DNA from: a virus
Virus record (IMG/VR): IMGVR_UViG_3300044568_005111
Location: 39,436 to 103,435 of that record
DNA length: 64,000 bases
Reading direction: 5' to 3' (one strand)
The stretch's first letter is position 1; each line of letters starts with the position of its first letter. Both the position numbers and the translations under genes were made by a program. Of the stretch, positions 36,215 through 43,861 are shown piece after piece. The notes below the pieces were generated by a model, which was not told the DNA's origin, ran no database searches, and saw only the letters and a list, made by a program, of their open reading frames with translations.

Positions 36215-36281
36215 GCAAGACCAGGCTGGCGAGTCTCTTGACTTTCTTCACCCAAGAATTGTTAAGTGTCAAAAATTATAG

Positions 36282-36306
36282 TTATATTTACTTATAACTT
36301 AAAAAC
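36282..36306 (+). promoter_or_regulatory. Early cassette promoter
   Basis: TTATATTTACTTATAACTT then AAAAAC. Confidence 0.72.
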
Positions 36307-36315
36307 ATAAAGTAT

Positions 36316-36780
36316 ATGAAAACAGTACACAGCATTTGGAACGTATTAGACGGAGATGGTCCGCTAAAAGGGGTTAAGACAAGTATCGGTAATAACTGTA
36401 TCTTATTTGAAGTATCCTGTGATACAGATGATGGTACATATCCAACAGTCGCTTCCTATACTAGAGATGCGAATGCATTGGACAACGAAGGGGCAAGTCA
36501 CTTCCTAAATAGATTGACTAGAAAAAAGGACAAGACTCAACTTGACTATGATGGAGTAAAGATTATCCGAGACTCTAAGTGGGACAGCGAAGCTACACTT
36601 GAGTTTAAGGAGCCAATTGACGTGGTACTTGGATTTGATGGAGACCGTCCTATGATGGTAAAGGTAAAGAAGATTAGAGGCGAGTTTCATCACGAATTTT
36701 TCTGGACCAAGAATGGAAGACAGAATAGGATCGCTAATGGTTATGAGATATGGTTTATAATATCTGAATATTCAGCATAA
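36316..36780 (+). CDS. Early protein (154 aa)
   Basis: MKTVHSIWNVLDGDGPLKGV; beta-rich with charged loops. No family recognised. Its stop shares a base with the next ATG (TAATGG), so it is translationally coupled to the transferase-like gene. Confidence 0.68.
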   Translation: MKTVHSIWNVLDGDGPLKGVKTSIGNNCILFEVSCDTDDGTYPTVASYTRDANALDNEGASHFLNRLTRKKDKTQLDYDGVKIIRDSKWDSEATLEFKEPIDVVLGFDGDRPMMVKVKKIRGEFHHEFFWTKNGRQNRIANGYEIWFIISEYSA

Positions 36781-37115
36781 TGGCAAAGGTGAGACTGTTT
36801 CATGCGACCTCAGCAAGGAATGCGGAGAGCATTAGAGAAAAAGGACTCCTTTCCAAATGGGAAGGAGTATACCTTACTGACTCGGCAGAGAGTGCAGCAC
36901 GTTGGATAGGTTTTAGATTGGCTGCGATGGGAGAACCGCAAATGATCGTAGTTGAGGTAGAGGTAGAGGAGAAGGGATTAGTTGAAGGTTGCGATCACAG
37001 TCCGCTAATGGTGCAGATATTTGGAGTCGGTAAGAGCCTCGTCTCGCCCAAGACGATTCCTCCCAGCAAGATTAAAGGAATAGAGTATTACCAATTAAAT
37101 GAACCGCATAGCTAG
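36780..37115 (+). CDS. ADP-ribosyltransferase/KptA-like fold protein (111 aa)
   Basis: VRLFHATSARNAESIREKGL then VYLTDSAESAARWIGFRLA is the pattern of the small ADP-ribosyltransferase/RNA 2'-phosphotransferase (KptA/Tpt1) fold: a His near the start, then xxGL, then VYLT-xxxxxA. Phages such as T4 use ADP-ribosyltransferases (Alt, ModA, ModB) to modify host RNA polymerase and other proteins. It is short for the family and the third catalytic residue is not certain (candidate Glu in VEVEVEEKG). Activity is not proven. Confidence 0.55.
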   Translation: MAKVRLFHATSARNAESIREKGLLSKWEGVYLTDSAESAARWIGFRLAAMGEPQMIVVEVEVEEKGLVEGCDHSPLMVQIFGVGKSLVSPKTIPPSKIKGIEYYQLNEPHS

Positions 37116-37126
37116 CGGTTCATTTT
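37101..37126 (+). terminator. Intrinsic terminator overlapping a gene end
   Basis: GAACCGC-ATAGCTA-GCGGTTC then ATTTTT. Confidence 0.7.
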
Positions 37127-37202
37127 TGGATCCTATGCCAAGTGTCTCCAGTCTTTTGTGCGGAAAAGTTTCAATAAGATTGTACTAATTCAAACTTTAT
37201 AG

Positions 37203-37228
37203 TTATATTTACTTATAACTTAAAAACA
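37203..37228 (+). promoter_or_regulatory. Early cassette promoter
   Basis: TTATATTTACTTATAACTT then AAAAACA. Confidence 0.72.
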
Positions 37229-37234
37229 AACAGG

Positions 37235-37360
37235 ATGGACAAGACAAAAGAAAAACAGGTTAAGAAGCCTAGGTGCCAGCACACAAGAACCTATGTGGCA
37301 GTGCGTCACCTATCTGGAATATCCCTAGTTAAATGCAGTGAATGCGGACAAGCGATATGA
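37235..37360 (+). CDS. Tiny zinc-ribbon-like protein (41 aa)
   Basis: MDKTKEKQVKKPRCQHTRTY and LVKCSECGQAI. CxH and CxxC pairs about 23 residues apart suggest a zinc ribbon; the N-terminus is very basic. The start follows the promoter leader, and the stop overlaps the next ATG. Heads an operon that also holds the zinc-ribbon protein at 37944. Confidence 0.6.
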   Translation: MDKTKEKQVKKPRCQHTRTYVAVRHLSGISLVKCSECGQAI

Positions 37361-37611
37361 ATTGGGGACCAATCAAAGACCGAGTAGTAGAAGCCAAGAA
37401 CGAGAGAGCTCGGTGCTGGATTAAGCTGGACAGGGAGGGTAAGGTCGTATCTCTTTACGTAAAGACCAGGCCTGAATCAATCTCAAAGTTCTTTCCCGAC
37501 GACGCGTTTGAAGAGACACTGGATGGAGCCAAGCTAAGAGCCGAGATTGAGGTAGAGAGATACTACATGGCTGACGAAATTGCTAAACTTAATAGTAAAA
37601 GGAGAGTATAA
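37357..37611 (+). CDS. Early protein (84 aa)
   Basis: MNWGPIKDRVVEAKNERARC; an alpha/beta protein with a helical end. The ATG overlapping the previous stop (ATATGA) is preferred over the upstream in-frame ATG. No family recognised. Confidence 0.65.
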   Translation: MNWGPIKDRVVEAKNERARCWIKLDREGKVVSLYVKTRPESISKFFPDDAFEETLDGAKLRAEIEVERYYMADEIAKLNSKRRV

Positions 37612-37614
37612 GAT

Positions 37615-37947
37615 ATGATGAAGTTTATTGAAGAATATGATGAAGTGTCGGGAACAACATTTATCATTCCAGAGTTTGAGATTGAGATTGAGGATGCAAC
37701 GGATCTTCAAGGATACGTAGATTCTAACCGGGATCTAGTCACTAAAGCAATTGCTGCAGCGGCTGACCTGATGGTGGAGTTTGAGCTAGACGAGATTCCG
37801 TGCTTTGTAATCAAGAATATTAATACTATATTTAAACTAAATAGAGCTGAGGCGGTTTACTCCGTAGACCAGTGTATACAATATTTCTTGGAGATAGAGG
37901 ACTACGAGAAATGCGCAAGATTAACTAACGTAAAATCAAGATTATGA
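37615..37947 (+). CDS. Early protein with C-terminal UVR-like motif (110 aa)
   Basis: MMKFIEEYDEVSGTTFIIPE, an acidic middle, then YFLEIEDYEKCARLTNVKSR, a UVR-type motif like those at 27843 and 39290. Probably a protein-interaction adaptor. Overlaps the next start by 4 nt. A near-copy of the 10-mer (ACTCCGTAGA, 37859) lies inside. Confidence 0.68.
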   Translation: MMKFIEEYDEVSGTTFIIPEFEIEIEDATDLQGYVDSNRDLVTKAIAAAADLMVEFELDEIPCFVIKNINTIFKLNRAEAVYSVDQCIQYFLEIEDYEKCARLTNVKSRL

Positions 37948-38156
37948 GCAAACAAAGAGCATTAGGCTTTAAGCAATTGGCCTGCAAACTGTGCGGTGAG
38001 ATCGTACACAAAGTAGATATTAACGCGGATGCAATTACCTGTTCTGACTGTGTACAGAAGGAATTGAATGGCGGATTCTCCATGACGGAGGACCAGTATT
38101 GGGAAGCGGTAAGAGCAGGCAGAGTAGTCTCTTGCAAAAGTGACGAGGAGGAGTAA
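37944..38156 (+). CDS. Small zinc-ribbon protein (70 aa)
   Basis: CKLCGEIV (CxxC) and TCSDCVQ (CxxC) about 20 residues apart form a zinc ribbon, as in many small transcription regulators; a helical acidic tail follows (SCKSDEEE). Possibly a DNA- or RNA-polymerase-binding early regulator, located just before the sigma factor gene. Confidence 0.68.
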   Translation: MSKQRALGFKQLACKLCGEIVHKVDINADAITCSDCVQKELNGGFSMTEDQYWEAVRAGRVVSCKSDEEE

Positions 38157-38196
38157 AAATATTTTTGCCAGGATTGTACACTGTCAAGAATTATTG

Positions 38197-38222
38197 TTAC
38201 ATTTACTATATAACTTAAAAAC
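38197..38222 (+). promoter_or_regulatory. Early cassette promoter of the second sigma gene
   Basis: TTACATTTACTATATAACTT then AAAAAC; one change from the consensus. Confidence 0.7.
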
Positions 38223-38231
38223 TAAAAGATT

Positions 38232-38951
38232 ATGAGATTCGAAACATCAGAAAATTTGCCGAAGTATTTTAAGACAATTCAAAAAAGCAAACCATTAACA
38301 GTTGCTGAAGAGGGTCAATTAGTATTAGATATCCAGACTGGAGACTCGCAAGCAGTTGCGGCACTGGTGCAGGCAAACTTAAAGTTTGTAGTAAAAGTAG
38401 CTAATCGACATATGGGACAAGGCGTGCCAATTGATGACCTAATCCAGGAAGGGAACATAGGTTTGATAGAGGCTGCTCAAGCGTTCAAGCCGCGTGAAGG
38501 ACAGAGATTTATTAACTATGCTCAACTGTGGATCAGGAAACGTATCAACGAGTCAGTCGCTAAGACTGGCCGAATCGTTCGCTTACCTCACAACCAAGAG
38601 TACGAGATCTTTAAGTCTAAAAGAAAAGGAGAAGAGGTTGAGGCGCCAACTCGAGTAAGCATTGACAAGAAGATTGGAGATGAGGGCGAGAACACGCTAG
38701 GAGATATTATCCTTAAAACTGGATCTGAAGTAGAGTTTGCAATGGAGATGGACTCAATCAAGTTCAGAGTAAAGCAGGCTCTTAGTGTTCTTAAAGAACG
38801 TGATCGTGGAATTATCATGGACTACTTTGGTATTGAGAGAGAGTACGAGGTGCCAACTGACATGATCGCCGAGAAATACTCAATGACTAATGTTCGAGTG
38901 TGCCAAATCGTAAAGGCATCAGTTGAAAAGATGAAATTAACAATTATATAA
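38232..38951 (+). CDS. Phage sigma-70 family factor (second)
   Basis: 239 residues. Sigma region 1.2 (PKYFKTIQKSKPLTVAEE), complete region 2 (NLKFVVKVANRHMGQG, DDLIQEGNIGLIEA, FINYAQLWIRKRIN), a short region 3 (RIVRLPHNQEYEI) and a region 4 helix-turn-helix (TDMIAEKYSMTNVRVCQIVKAS). It is made from an early promoter and so is present before late transcription begins, a natural candidate for the early-to-late switch. It is more divergent from host RpoD than the first sigma and lacks its N-terminus. Confidence 0.9.
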   Translation: MRFETSENLPKYFKTIQKSKPLTVAEEGQLVLDIQTGDSQAVAALVQANLKFVVKVANRHMGQGVPIDDLIQEGNIGLIEAAQAFKPREGQRFINYAQLWIRKRINESVAKTGRIVRLPHNQEYEIFKSKRKGEEVEAPTRVSIDKKIGDEGENTLGDIILKTGSEVEFAMEMDSIKFRVKQALSVLKERDRGIIMDYFGIEREYEVPTDMIAEKYSMTNVRVCQIVKASVEKMKLTII

Positions 38952-38954
38952 TTT

Positions 38955-38964
38955 ACTCCGTAGT
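38955..38964 (+). repeat. ACTCCGTAGT 10-mer (copy 7)
   Basis: 3 nt after the sigma stop codon and 3 nt before the next ATG. Confidence 0.85.
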
Positions 38965-38967
38965 AAG

Positions 38968-39303
38968 ATGAAGAAGGTAATATTATTCAACGGTGAGGAC
39001 GAAGTAATCGTAACTCCCGAAGAGATTAAAGAGATGGGGAAATGTGCACCAAAAGAATTAGTATCCTACTTCCAGGCAACTACGATCTATAGAGACGTGA
39101 TGAAGGATCTCATCAAGGACTTGGGCAAGGCAGTGTTAAGTGTTAACGATGAAGAGTTAACTGATCTACGTATCCGGATGGTAGAGTCAGGATATCAAAC
39201 TATCGCGGCCGAACTGATTGAAGTATTTGGTGAAGACACTGCTGCCATGATCATGGCTCAAACATATAACGCTATAAACCTAGAGAAAGATGGAAGCATT
39301 TGA
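38968..39303 (+). CDS. Early protein (111 aa)
   Basis: MKKVILFNGEDEVIVTPEEI; helical, acidic. Co-transcribed with the sigma gene; the 10-mer lies in the 16-nt gap between them. Overlaps the next gene by 14 nt. No family recognised. Confidence 0.67.
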   Translation: MKKVILFNGEDEVIVTPEEIKEMGKCAPKELVSYFQATTIYRDVMKDLIKDLGKAVLSVNDEELTDLRIRMVESGYQTIAAELIEVFGEDTAAMIMAQTYNAINLEKDGSI

Positions 39304-39547
39304 TGATCAAGAATTTATCGCTAAATTAGAAGAGTTAAAGGAGAAAGATATCGACGGATTCATGGGTCTAGTTCTTCTTTCTCTAAAAACCCATCCCGAT
39401 GTCGCAGTACAAGCTAATACACCCATTGAGAACAAGGTCACGGCCATGAAGAGGGTACTAAAACATTTCGAAGAGAGGGAGGACTATGAGGACTGTGCCT
39501 TTCTTCGAGACCTACAAAAAAGGATTGAAGATGCAGAGGAGAGATAA
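39290..39547 (+). CDS. Early protein with UVR-like motif (85 aa)
   Basis: MEAFDDQEFIAKLEELKEKD; the C-terminal HFEEREDYEDCAFLRDLQKR is the best UVR motif of the three here. UVR motifs link UvrB to UvrC and occur in adaptor proteins. Together with 27843 and 37615 it suggests a shared binding partner. Confidence 0.7.
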   Translation: MEAFDDQEFIAKLEELKEKDIDGFMGLVLLSLKTHPDVAVQANTPIENKVTAMKRVLKHFEEREDYEDCAFLRDLQKRIEDAEER

Positions 39548-39557
39548 GTATCTTGTA

Positions 39558-39788
39558 ATGAGTAATAAAGATTTAGACCTTGATTGGGAGCAAGCGCTGA
39601 GAGAGACACTCGGCGTTTGTCATACAGTAAAGCAAGCATATCAAATCGCTCTTTTTCTTGGAGAGATAAGCAAGCCTGATTCAAGTTATCGTAAAGTACT
39701 AGAAACTATTAAAGTAAAGGGTGCTTATACTATTCACCAAAAGGGAGGAGATCAGGCTGCGACAATCGTACAAATAAAACACTATTAA
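39558..39788 (+). CDS. Early protein (76 aa)
   Basis: MSNKDLDLDWEQALRETLGV; helical. An alternative start at 39531 adds nine residues (MQRRDKYLV) and overlaps the upstream gene by 17 nt. No family recognised. Confidence 0.62.
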   Translation: MSNKDLDLDWEQALRETLGVCHTVKQAYQIALFLGEISKPDSSYRKVLETIKVKGAYTIHQKGGDQAATIVQIKHY

Positions 39789-39789
39789 C

Positions 39790-39984
39790 ATGGCAAAGAA
39801 AGAAACACCTGAATTACTAGCTCAAGAGAAGCTAGAGCGCGTCTCTACTTTTGTAGAGGACCGCAAAGAGATTTATTTACAAGAACACAGAGACGCAAGT
39901 ACCGATGTCGAGAAATTTATTTGGTCGGAAATGATTGGATTACTTGATGAAATCTCGATGATTACCGAAGCCGAGAGTCTCTAG
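39790..39984 (+). CDS. Small early protein (64 aa)
   Basis: MAKKETPELLAQEKLERVST; a single long charged helix with a second one after it. 1 nt after the previous stop. No family recognised. Confidence 0.66.
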   Translation: MAKKETPELLAQEKLERVSTFVEDRKEIYLQEHRDASTDVEKFIWSEMIGLLDEISMITEAESL

Positions 39985-40025
39985 CTTTTTATTTCTGCCG
40001 GATTGTCATGGTTAGGATTAATTGG

Positions 40026-40050
40026 TTATATTTACTTATAACTTAAAAAC
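40026..40050 (+). promoter_or_regulatory. Early cassette promoter
   Basis: TTATATTTACTTATAACTT then AAAAAC. Confidence 0.72.
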
Positions 40051-40058
40051 TAAAGCAG

Positions 40059-40301
40059 ATGACTAAAGAAGAATTTAAAGCTGGCGTTCTATTTCTACAC
40101 AACGTAAAGAACGATTATCAATTTAATCCTAATGATCCAGGATATTTAGGCTTCCTCAACTGTGGAGAGGATATTACAGACGATCCAGGATTTATGATAG
40201 TCGTCGATAATCAGGAAGAGTTCGAGCCAATCATGGAGGAATTAGGACTTACCACCGAACAAGGCATCCATGCTGAAGAGACAGTATTCACCCTAATCTA
40301 A
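40059..40301 (+). CDS. Small early protein (80 aa)
   Basis: MTKEEFKAGVLFLHNVKNDY; acidic alpha/beta with DPGFMIVVDNQEEFEPIMEE. The start follows the leader. No family recognised. Confidence 0.67.
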   Translation: MTKEEFKAGVLFLHNVKNDYQFNPNDPGYLGFLNCGEDITDDPGFMIVVDNQEEFEPIMEELGLTTEQGIHAEETVFTLI

Positions 40302-40307
40302 GACGAC

Positions 40308-40463
40308 ATGGACTTTTACAAATGTAAACAATCAGGAGACATATTCACTGAGAACGAGATGTTAGACGAAGTAGATGAGGATGATAACTTAGATTCTTTC
40401 TACCACATCGGAGATTTTAAGACACAGGAAGAAGCAGAACAATTTCTAAAAACACTAAGATGA
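40308..40463 (+). CDS. Small acidic protein (51 aa)
   Basis: MDFYKCKQSGDIFTENEMLD then EVDEDDNLDS; resembles a short C2-less zinc-ribbon start followed by an acidic segment and a helix. 6 nt after the previous stop and overlapping the next start by 4 nt. No family recognised. Confidence 0.6.
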   Translation: MDFYKCKQSGDIFTENEMLDEVDEDDNLDSFYHIGDFKTQEEAEQFLKTLR

Positions 40464-40729
40464 CACAAGAACAAGCGCAAGTAGTAGCACAAATCCTAGA
40501 GAGATTTGATTTTGAGAAAGTACTCAAGCACATGCAATCAGTAGATTGGAAGTGGTTCGATGAGGTGCCTGATATGGATGATATTAAAGGTACTGCCACT
40601 CGTCTCCTAGTCGAAGCTCAAATGGATCCGCAAGAGGTGGTATCAATGGGAACAGGAGGATTCAGAGTTTACAAACTTCCTTGGGGAATCGAACTTATCT
40701 TCTCAATCGAAAGAGGAGGAAGCTTCTAG
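40460..40729 (+). CDS. Small early protein (89 aa)
   Basis: MTQEQAQVVAQILERFDFEK; helical N-terminal half, then a beta-rich end (GGFRVYKLPWGIELIFSIER). No family recognised. Confidence 0.66.
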   Translation: MTQEQAQVVAQILERFDFEKVLKHMQSVDWKWFDEVPDMDDIKGTATRLLVEAQMDPQEVVSMGTGGFRVYKLPWGIELIFSIERGGSF

Positions 40730-40794
40730 TCTGGCAGCGGGCCGAGTCTCTTGACTTTTGTTCGAGCCCGATTGTCAAGATTAAAAGGAAATTA

Positions 40795-40810
40795 TTATAT
40801 TTACTTAAGT
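40795..40810 (+). promoter_or_regulatory. Early promoter (diverged leader)
   Basis: TTATATTTACTTAAGT; the AACTTAAAAAC leader is replaced by CAAATCACTAAAAATAAAA. Confidence 0.6.
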
Positions 40811-40831
40811 CAAATCACTAAAAATAAAATT

Positions 40832-41212
40832 ATGGCAACTAGAAGCAGAATTGGAGTAGAATTAAAAGGAGGCAAAGTTATTTCAGTGTATTGTCACCAC
40901 GATGGATACATTACCGGAGTCGGTTTAGATCTCATAAAGAAGTTCCCACTCATGACCGATCCAAAAATCGTAGAGGCCTTTATCAGGGAGGGCGATCGTT
41001 CATCAATCGACCTGTCTTATAAAGAATGGAGAGACGAGAAGTGTCCGCCACAAAAACGTGCATCAGTACCACTATTTTTCAATGGAGATATTGAGGCGTA
41101 TGGATACCTTTACACGGCAGAGGGAGAATGGTTGGTAAAGAAGGCGGGTTCACAAGTAGAACCGGACCCTGTCCCACTAGATTATGTATTAACTGGAATC
41201 ATAAACCTGTAA
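40832..41212 (+). CDS. Early protein (126 aa), phage family of unknown function
   Basis: MATRSRIGVELKGGKVISVY then CHHDGYITGVGLDLIKKFP is a pattern I associate with widespread phage proteins of unknown function (a beta-rich N-terminal unit with a central CH.DGY motif). The start follows the promoter, not the longer upstream ORF. The next gene begins 3 nt later. Confidence 0.7.
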   Translation: MATRSRIGVELKGGKVISVYCHHDGYITGVGLDLIKKFPLMTDPKIVEAFIREGDRSSIDLSYKEWRDEKCPPQKRASVPLFFNGDIEAYGYLYTAEGEWLVKKAGSQVEPDPVPLDYVLTGIINL

Positions 41213-41215
41213 GCT

Positions 41216-41401
41216 ATGTGGTATGAAATCAATGTAAGTAAAGATGGGAAGCACTACTTTGCCACCGATGAGAGATCAATCAGTACAATTGATAAGGCGA
41301 CTGAAATTAGAGACCGACTTAGACTGGCCATGCCAGAAGACGAAGGATTTATGTATACAATTACACAGTGGCAAACATCCGGTGTACAGTTAGAGAATTA
41401 G
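41216..41401 (+). CDS. Small early protein (61 aa)
   Basis: MWYEINVSKDGKHYFATDER; a small alpha/beta protein (strand-helix-strand) like the 31559 and 50320 proteins in size. No family recognised. Confidence 0.64.
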   Translation: MWYEINVSKDGKHYFATDERSISTIDKATEIRDRLRLAMPEDEGFMYTITQWQTSGVQLEN

Positions 41402-41427
41402 ACCAAGGTTCCTGCATTTCCTGGTCG

Positions 41428-41458
41428 GGTCAGCTTCTTAAGGGGCTGGCCTTTTTTG
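41428..41458 (+). terminator. Intrinsic terminator
   Basis: GGTCAGC/GCTGGCC with a 9-nt loop and T6. Confidence 0.75.
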
Positions 41459-41463
41459 GGTCC

Positions 41464-41473
41464 ACTCCGTAGT
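41464..41473 (+). repeat. ACTCCGTAGT 10-mer (copy 8)
   Basis: Just after a terminator. Confidence 0.85.
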
Positions 41474-41548
41474 AAAGTTTCTAATTCCTACAGCACAGCG
41501 TCTCTAGCTTTTTTATTCTGCAGGATTGTCATGGTTAGGATTAATTGG

Positions 41549-41575
41549 TTATATTTACTATATAAACTAATAAAC
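41549..41575 (+). promoter_or_regulatory. Early cassette promoter
   Basis: TTATATTTACTATATAAACT then AATAAAC. Confidence 0.7.
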
Positions 41576-41584
41576 ACGATACCG

Positions 41585-42022
41585 ATGAAATTAAAAATCT
41601 GTAATAATCTTCACCTCATCGATGGAAAGATCATAAGCTATTCAACTACGGTAGGTCGAGTGACTCCAACTGGAATAAAAGTAAATGGTAAATATAGCAG
41701 GTCTACCACTAAGCATGTTGAGAAAATCGCTGGAATATTAGGTATTCCAATAGAGTATATTAGCAAGGAAAACCAATGGTTTGATTGGTACGAACTTGGA
41801 GCTAACGTCGAATACGATGGAGCGATTAGTCAAAAATCAACACTAGTTATCTTATCAAAAATACGAGAGACTGGTTGCAGTCTAGTCAATGCGGCAGTAC
41901 TTGCCTTATCTGAAATAAAAGGAAAGGACCAGCTTAACTGTATAAACCAACTACTTAAAAAAGGAGTTGATCGTCAGAGAATAGATGACATTCTTACGCT
42001 AAGCCAACTTGGATTAATATGA
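41585..42022 (+). CDS. Early protein (145 aa)
   Basis: MKLKICNNLHLIDGKIISYS; beta-rich N-terminal part (VGRVTPTGIKVNGKYSRST), then helices. No family recognised. The start is set by the promoter leader. Confidence 0.68.
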   Translation: MKLKICNNLHLIDGKIISYSTTVGRVTPTGIKVNGKYSRSTTKHVEKIAGILGIPIEYISKENQWFDWYELGANVEYDGAISQKSTLVILSKIRETGCSLVNAAVLALSEIKGKDQLNCINQLLKKGVDRQRIDDILTLSQLGLI

Positions 42023-42087
42023 TCGTTCAGGCACCAGTGTCTCTTGACTTTCTTCACCATATAATTGTCAAGGTTAAAAGATAATGG

Positions 42088-42112
42088 TTATATTTACTCT
42101 ATAACTAATATA
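42088..42112 (+). promoter_or_regulatory. Early cassette promoter (variant)
   Basis: TTATATTTACTCTATAACT then AATATAA. Last member of the array. Confidence 0.65.
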
Positions 42113-42120
42113 AAAAGCAG

Positions 42121-42552
42121 ATGAAAAAGAAACTAATTATTTTTAGATTTGGCTCAGCGATGCCGACCCAAAAAGAGCATGCGATTATTAGCAAAATCAC
42201 AGGCGGTACCGGCGAGGCAGTCGGGTGCTCAACTACGTTTGGTGTATTGTCAATCGTCAACACGAGCATGGCACCCGCTGAGGTGACCGGATTATTTAAT
42301 CGAGTGGCTACCGAAACTGATGATGCCTTACCGACCATCGTCTTTGAAGCGGATGGGCCAGTGGGCTTCAACTTTCACCCAGAATTCTTTGAGCACTTCG
42401 CACAGCTTAACCAGGCATTCGATGAAGAGTACGGCACGCCGATCAATCGATGTGTACTAAGCTTAGACGAGTTACTCGACTTGGTGAAGTCAAAGGGTCT
42501 CGACAATTTCACTGAAGTAGAACTGACAAGACTAAAAGAATTGTCAAGATAG
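42121..42552 (+). CDS. Early protein (143 aa)
   Basis: MKKKLIIFRFGSAMPTQKEH, then KITGGTGEAVGCSTTFGVLS; an alpha/beta pattern with an acidic C-terminal helix. Base composition is more GC-rich than its neighbours. No family recognised. Confidence 0.67.
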   Translation: MKKKLIIFRFGSAMPTQKEHAIISKITGGTGEAVGCSTTFGVLSIVNTSMAPAEVTGLFNRVATETDDALPTIVFEADGPVGFNFHPEFFEHFAQLNQAFDEEYGTPINRCVLSLDELLDLVKSKGLDNFTEVELTRLKELSR

Positions 42553-42572
42553 TTTTAATAGTTCTTCAGTTT

Positions 42573-42590
42573 TTAGTATTATAATCTAGT
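42573..42590 (+). promoter_or_regulatory. Class (iii) promoter-like motif
   Basis: TTAGTATTATAATCTAGT, before the ATPase gene. Confidence 0.5.
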
Positions 42591-42613
42591 CAAACCAATA
42601 AAATATAAGCAGT

Positions 42614-43762
42614 ATGATCGAAATCAAAGGAGGTAGAAAAGAACAGGTAGTTCGACAGTGGTTTAACGACACCCATGATGGGATCGTACCACGAGCAAAG
42701 GTATTAGATATGTTCAACGAGTTTGAGCTAGTACCTAAAGACGAGGATATCTCGTACGGGCTCTTCAATGGAGTAATTAAAAAGATACAGGCAGAGGGCC
42801 ATGGCGCGAGCTCAGCCCAGGCTCAAGAGTCAAGTGGCCCTCGCCTAATTCACTCCGTAGTAGACTGTGAGCCTAATATTATTAACGTGGAGGACATGGA
42901 GTTTCCAAGCTTTGGACTCTTTCCTACTGGCAAGAAGATCGACGATCTCTTCTCAGACCATGAAGCGGGTGGTGGACTCTACGGCGGCACTGTGAATATC
43001 GTAATTGGAGAGTCAGGTGTCGGCAAGAGTACCGTGATGCTGGACCTCTTAGCCTCTATTGTGGACCAGAATCCAGAAGCTAAGATACTCTATATCTCCA
43101 GCGAGATGACTCGTAACGATATCATGTTCTACTATAGAAAGACACCTGCTATTGGCAAGGTGCCTACCCTACTCCTAATGGACTATGTTAAGAACGGTCA
43201 ATTGGCCCAAGTCTTGGAGAAGAGTTTCAATGGGGAGCACGACGTTATCTTATTAGACTCTTATCAAGATGTCTTGGTAAAATTGAAGGAGGTACATGGT
43301 TGGAAGTCAACTAAAGCAGAAAGCTGGTTAACTAACATGATGATTGATGCTGCAGAGAAATGTGGTAATGCCGTCTTGGCAATTCAGCACATGACTAAAG
43401 GTGGTCAGTATGTTGGTTCTACTTATCTTAAGCATGCCACTACCGCGATGTTAGAGATACGTTTCGACTTGACAGGTCAGCGTTATATCGAGTTCTCAAA
43501 GAACAGACGAGGCGGTAGCGGTACTGGTAAGAGACTCTACTACAAGCTTGACGAGACCGGTGCAGTAGTATACGATACCGCTCGCTTTACTGAGACAGAG
43601 GAGATGCGTAACTTTGAGAACGTGGAAACCCTACGCCAACAGGACTTGACAGCCCAGTTCGAGAATATCTTTCTAGGCGGTAATCGACACCTAGACGAGG
43701 ACTCCGTAGAAGAGGAGTCGGGCGAAGTCAAATCGTCAGAGTTCTGGCCAGTTGAAGAATAA
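42614..43762 (+). CDS. RecA/DnaB-superfamily ATPase (helicase or recombinase-like)
   Basis: 382 residues. The N-terminal 90 residues are helical (RQWFNDTHDGIVPRAKVLD) with a linker. The RecA-fold core has Walker A GESGVGKST (about 132-140), Walker B VILLDSY, then LAIQHMTKGGQYVGSTYLKHA and FSKNRRGGSGTGKRLYYKLD. This is the layout of RadA/DnaB-like phage ATPases used in replication or recombination (compare T4 gp41 or UvsX). The exact role cannot be fixed. Followed by a terminator and then the DUF932-like gene. Contains one exact and one near 10-mer. Confidence 0.8.
   Translation: MIEIKGGRKEQVVRQWFNDTHDGIVPRAKVLDMFNEFELVPKDEDISYGLFNGVIKKIQAEGHGASSAQAQESSGPRLIHSVVDCEPNIINVEDMEFPSFGLFPTGKKIDDLFSDHEAGGGLYGGTVNIVIGESGVGKSTVMLDLLASIVDQNPEAKILYISSEMTRNDIMFYYRKTPAIGKVPTLLLMDYVKNGQLAQVLEKSFNGEHDVILLDSYQDVLVKLKEVHGWKSTKAESWLTNMMIDAAEKCGNAVLAIQHMTKGGQYVGSTYLKHATTAMLEIRFDLTGQRYIEFSKNRRGGSGTGKRLYYKLDETGAVVYDTARFTETEEMRNFENVETLRQQDLTAQFENIFLGGNRHLDEDSVEEESGEVKSSEFWPVEE
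42852..42861 (+). repeat. ACTCCGTAGT 10-mer (copy 9, within a gene)
   Basis: In-frame codons CAC TCC GTA GTA in the ATPase linker. A near-copy ACTCCGTAGA lies at 43701. Confidence 0.85.
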
Positions 43763-43770
43763 AATATTAC

Positions 43771-43799
43771 TGGGGAGTTGAAATATTACTCCCCAAATT
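43771..43799 (+). terminator. Intrinsic terminator
   Basis: TGGGGAGT/ACTCCCCA with AAATTTT. Confidence 0.6.
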
Positions 43800-43818
43800 T
43801 TAAAGCTTAGTGCATAAA

Positions 43819-43837
43819 TAGTATTATAGTATTAGTC
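43819..43837 (+). promoter_or_regulatory. Class (iii) promoter-like motif
   Basis: TAGTATTATAGTATTAGTC, then AACTTAAAAAATTTT before the ATG. Confidence 0.45.
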
Positions 43838-43861
43838 AAAACAACTTAAAAAATTTTAACC

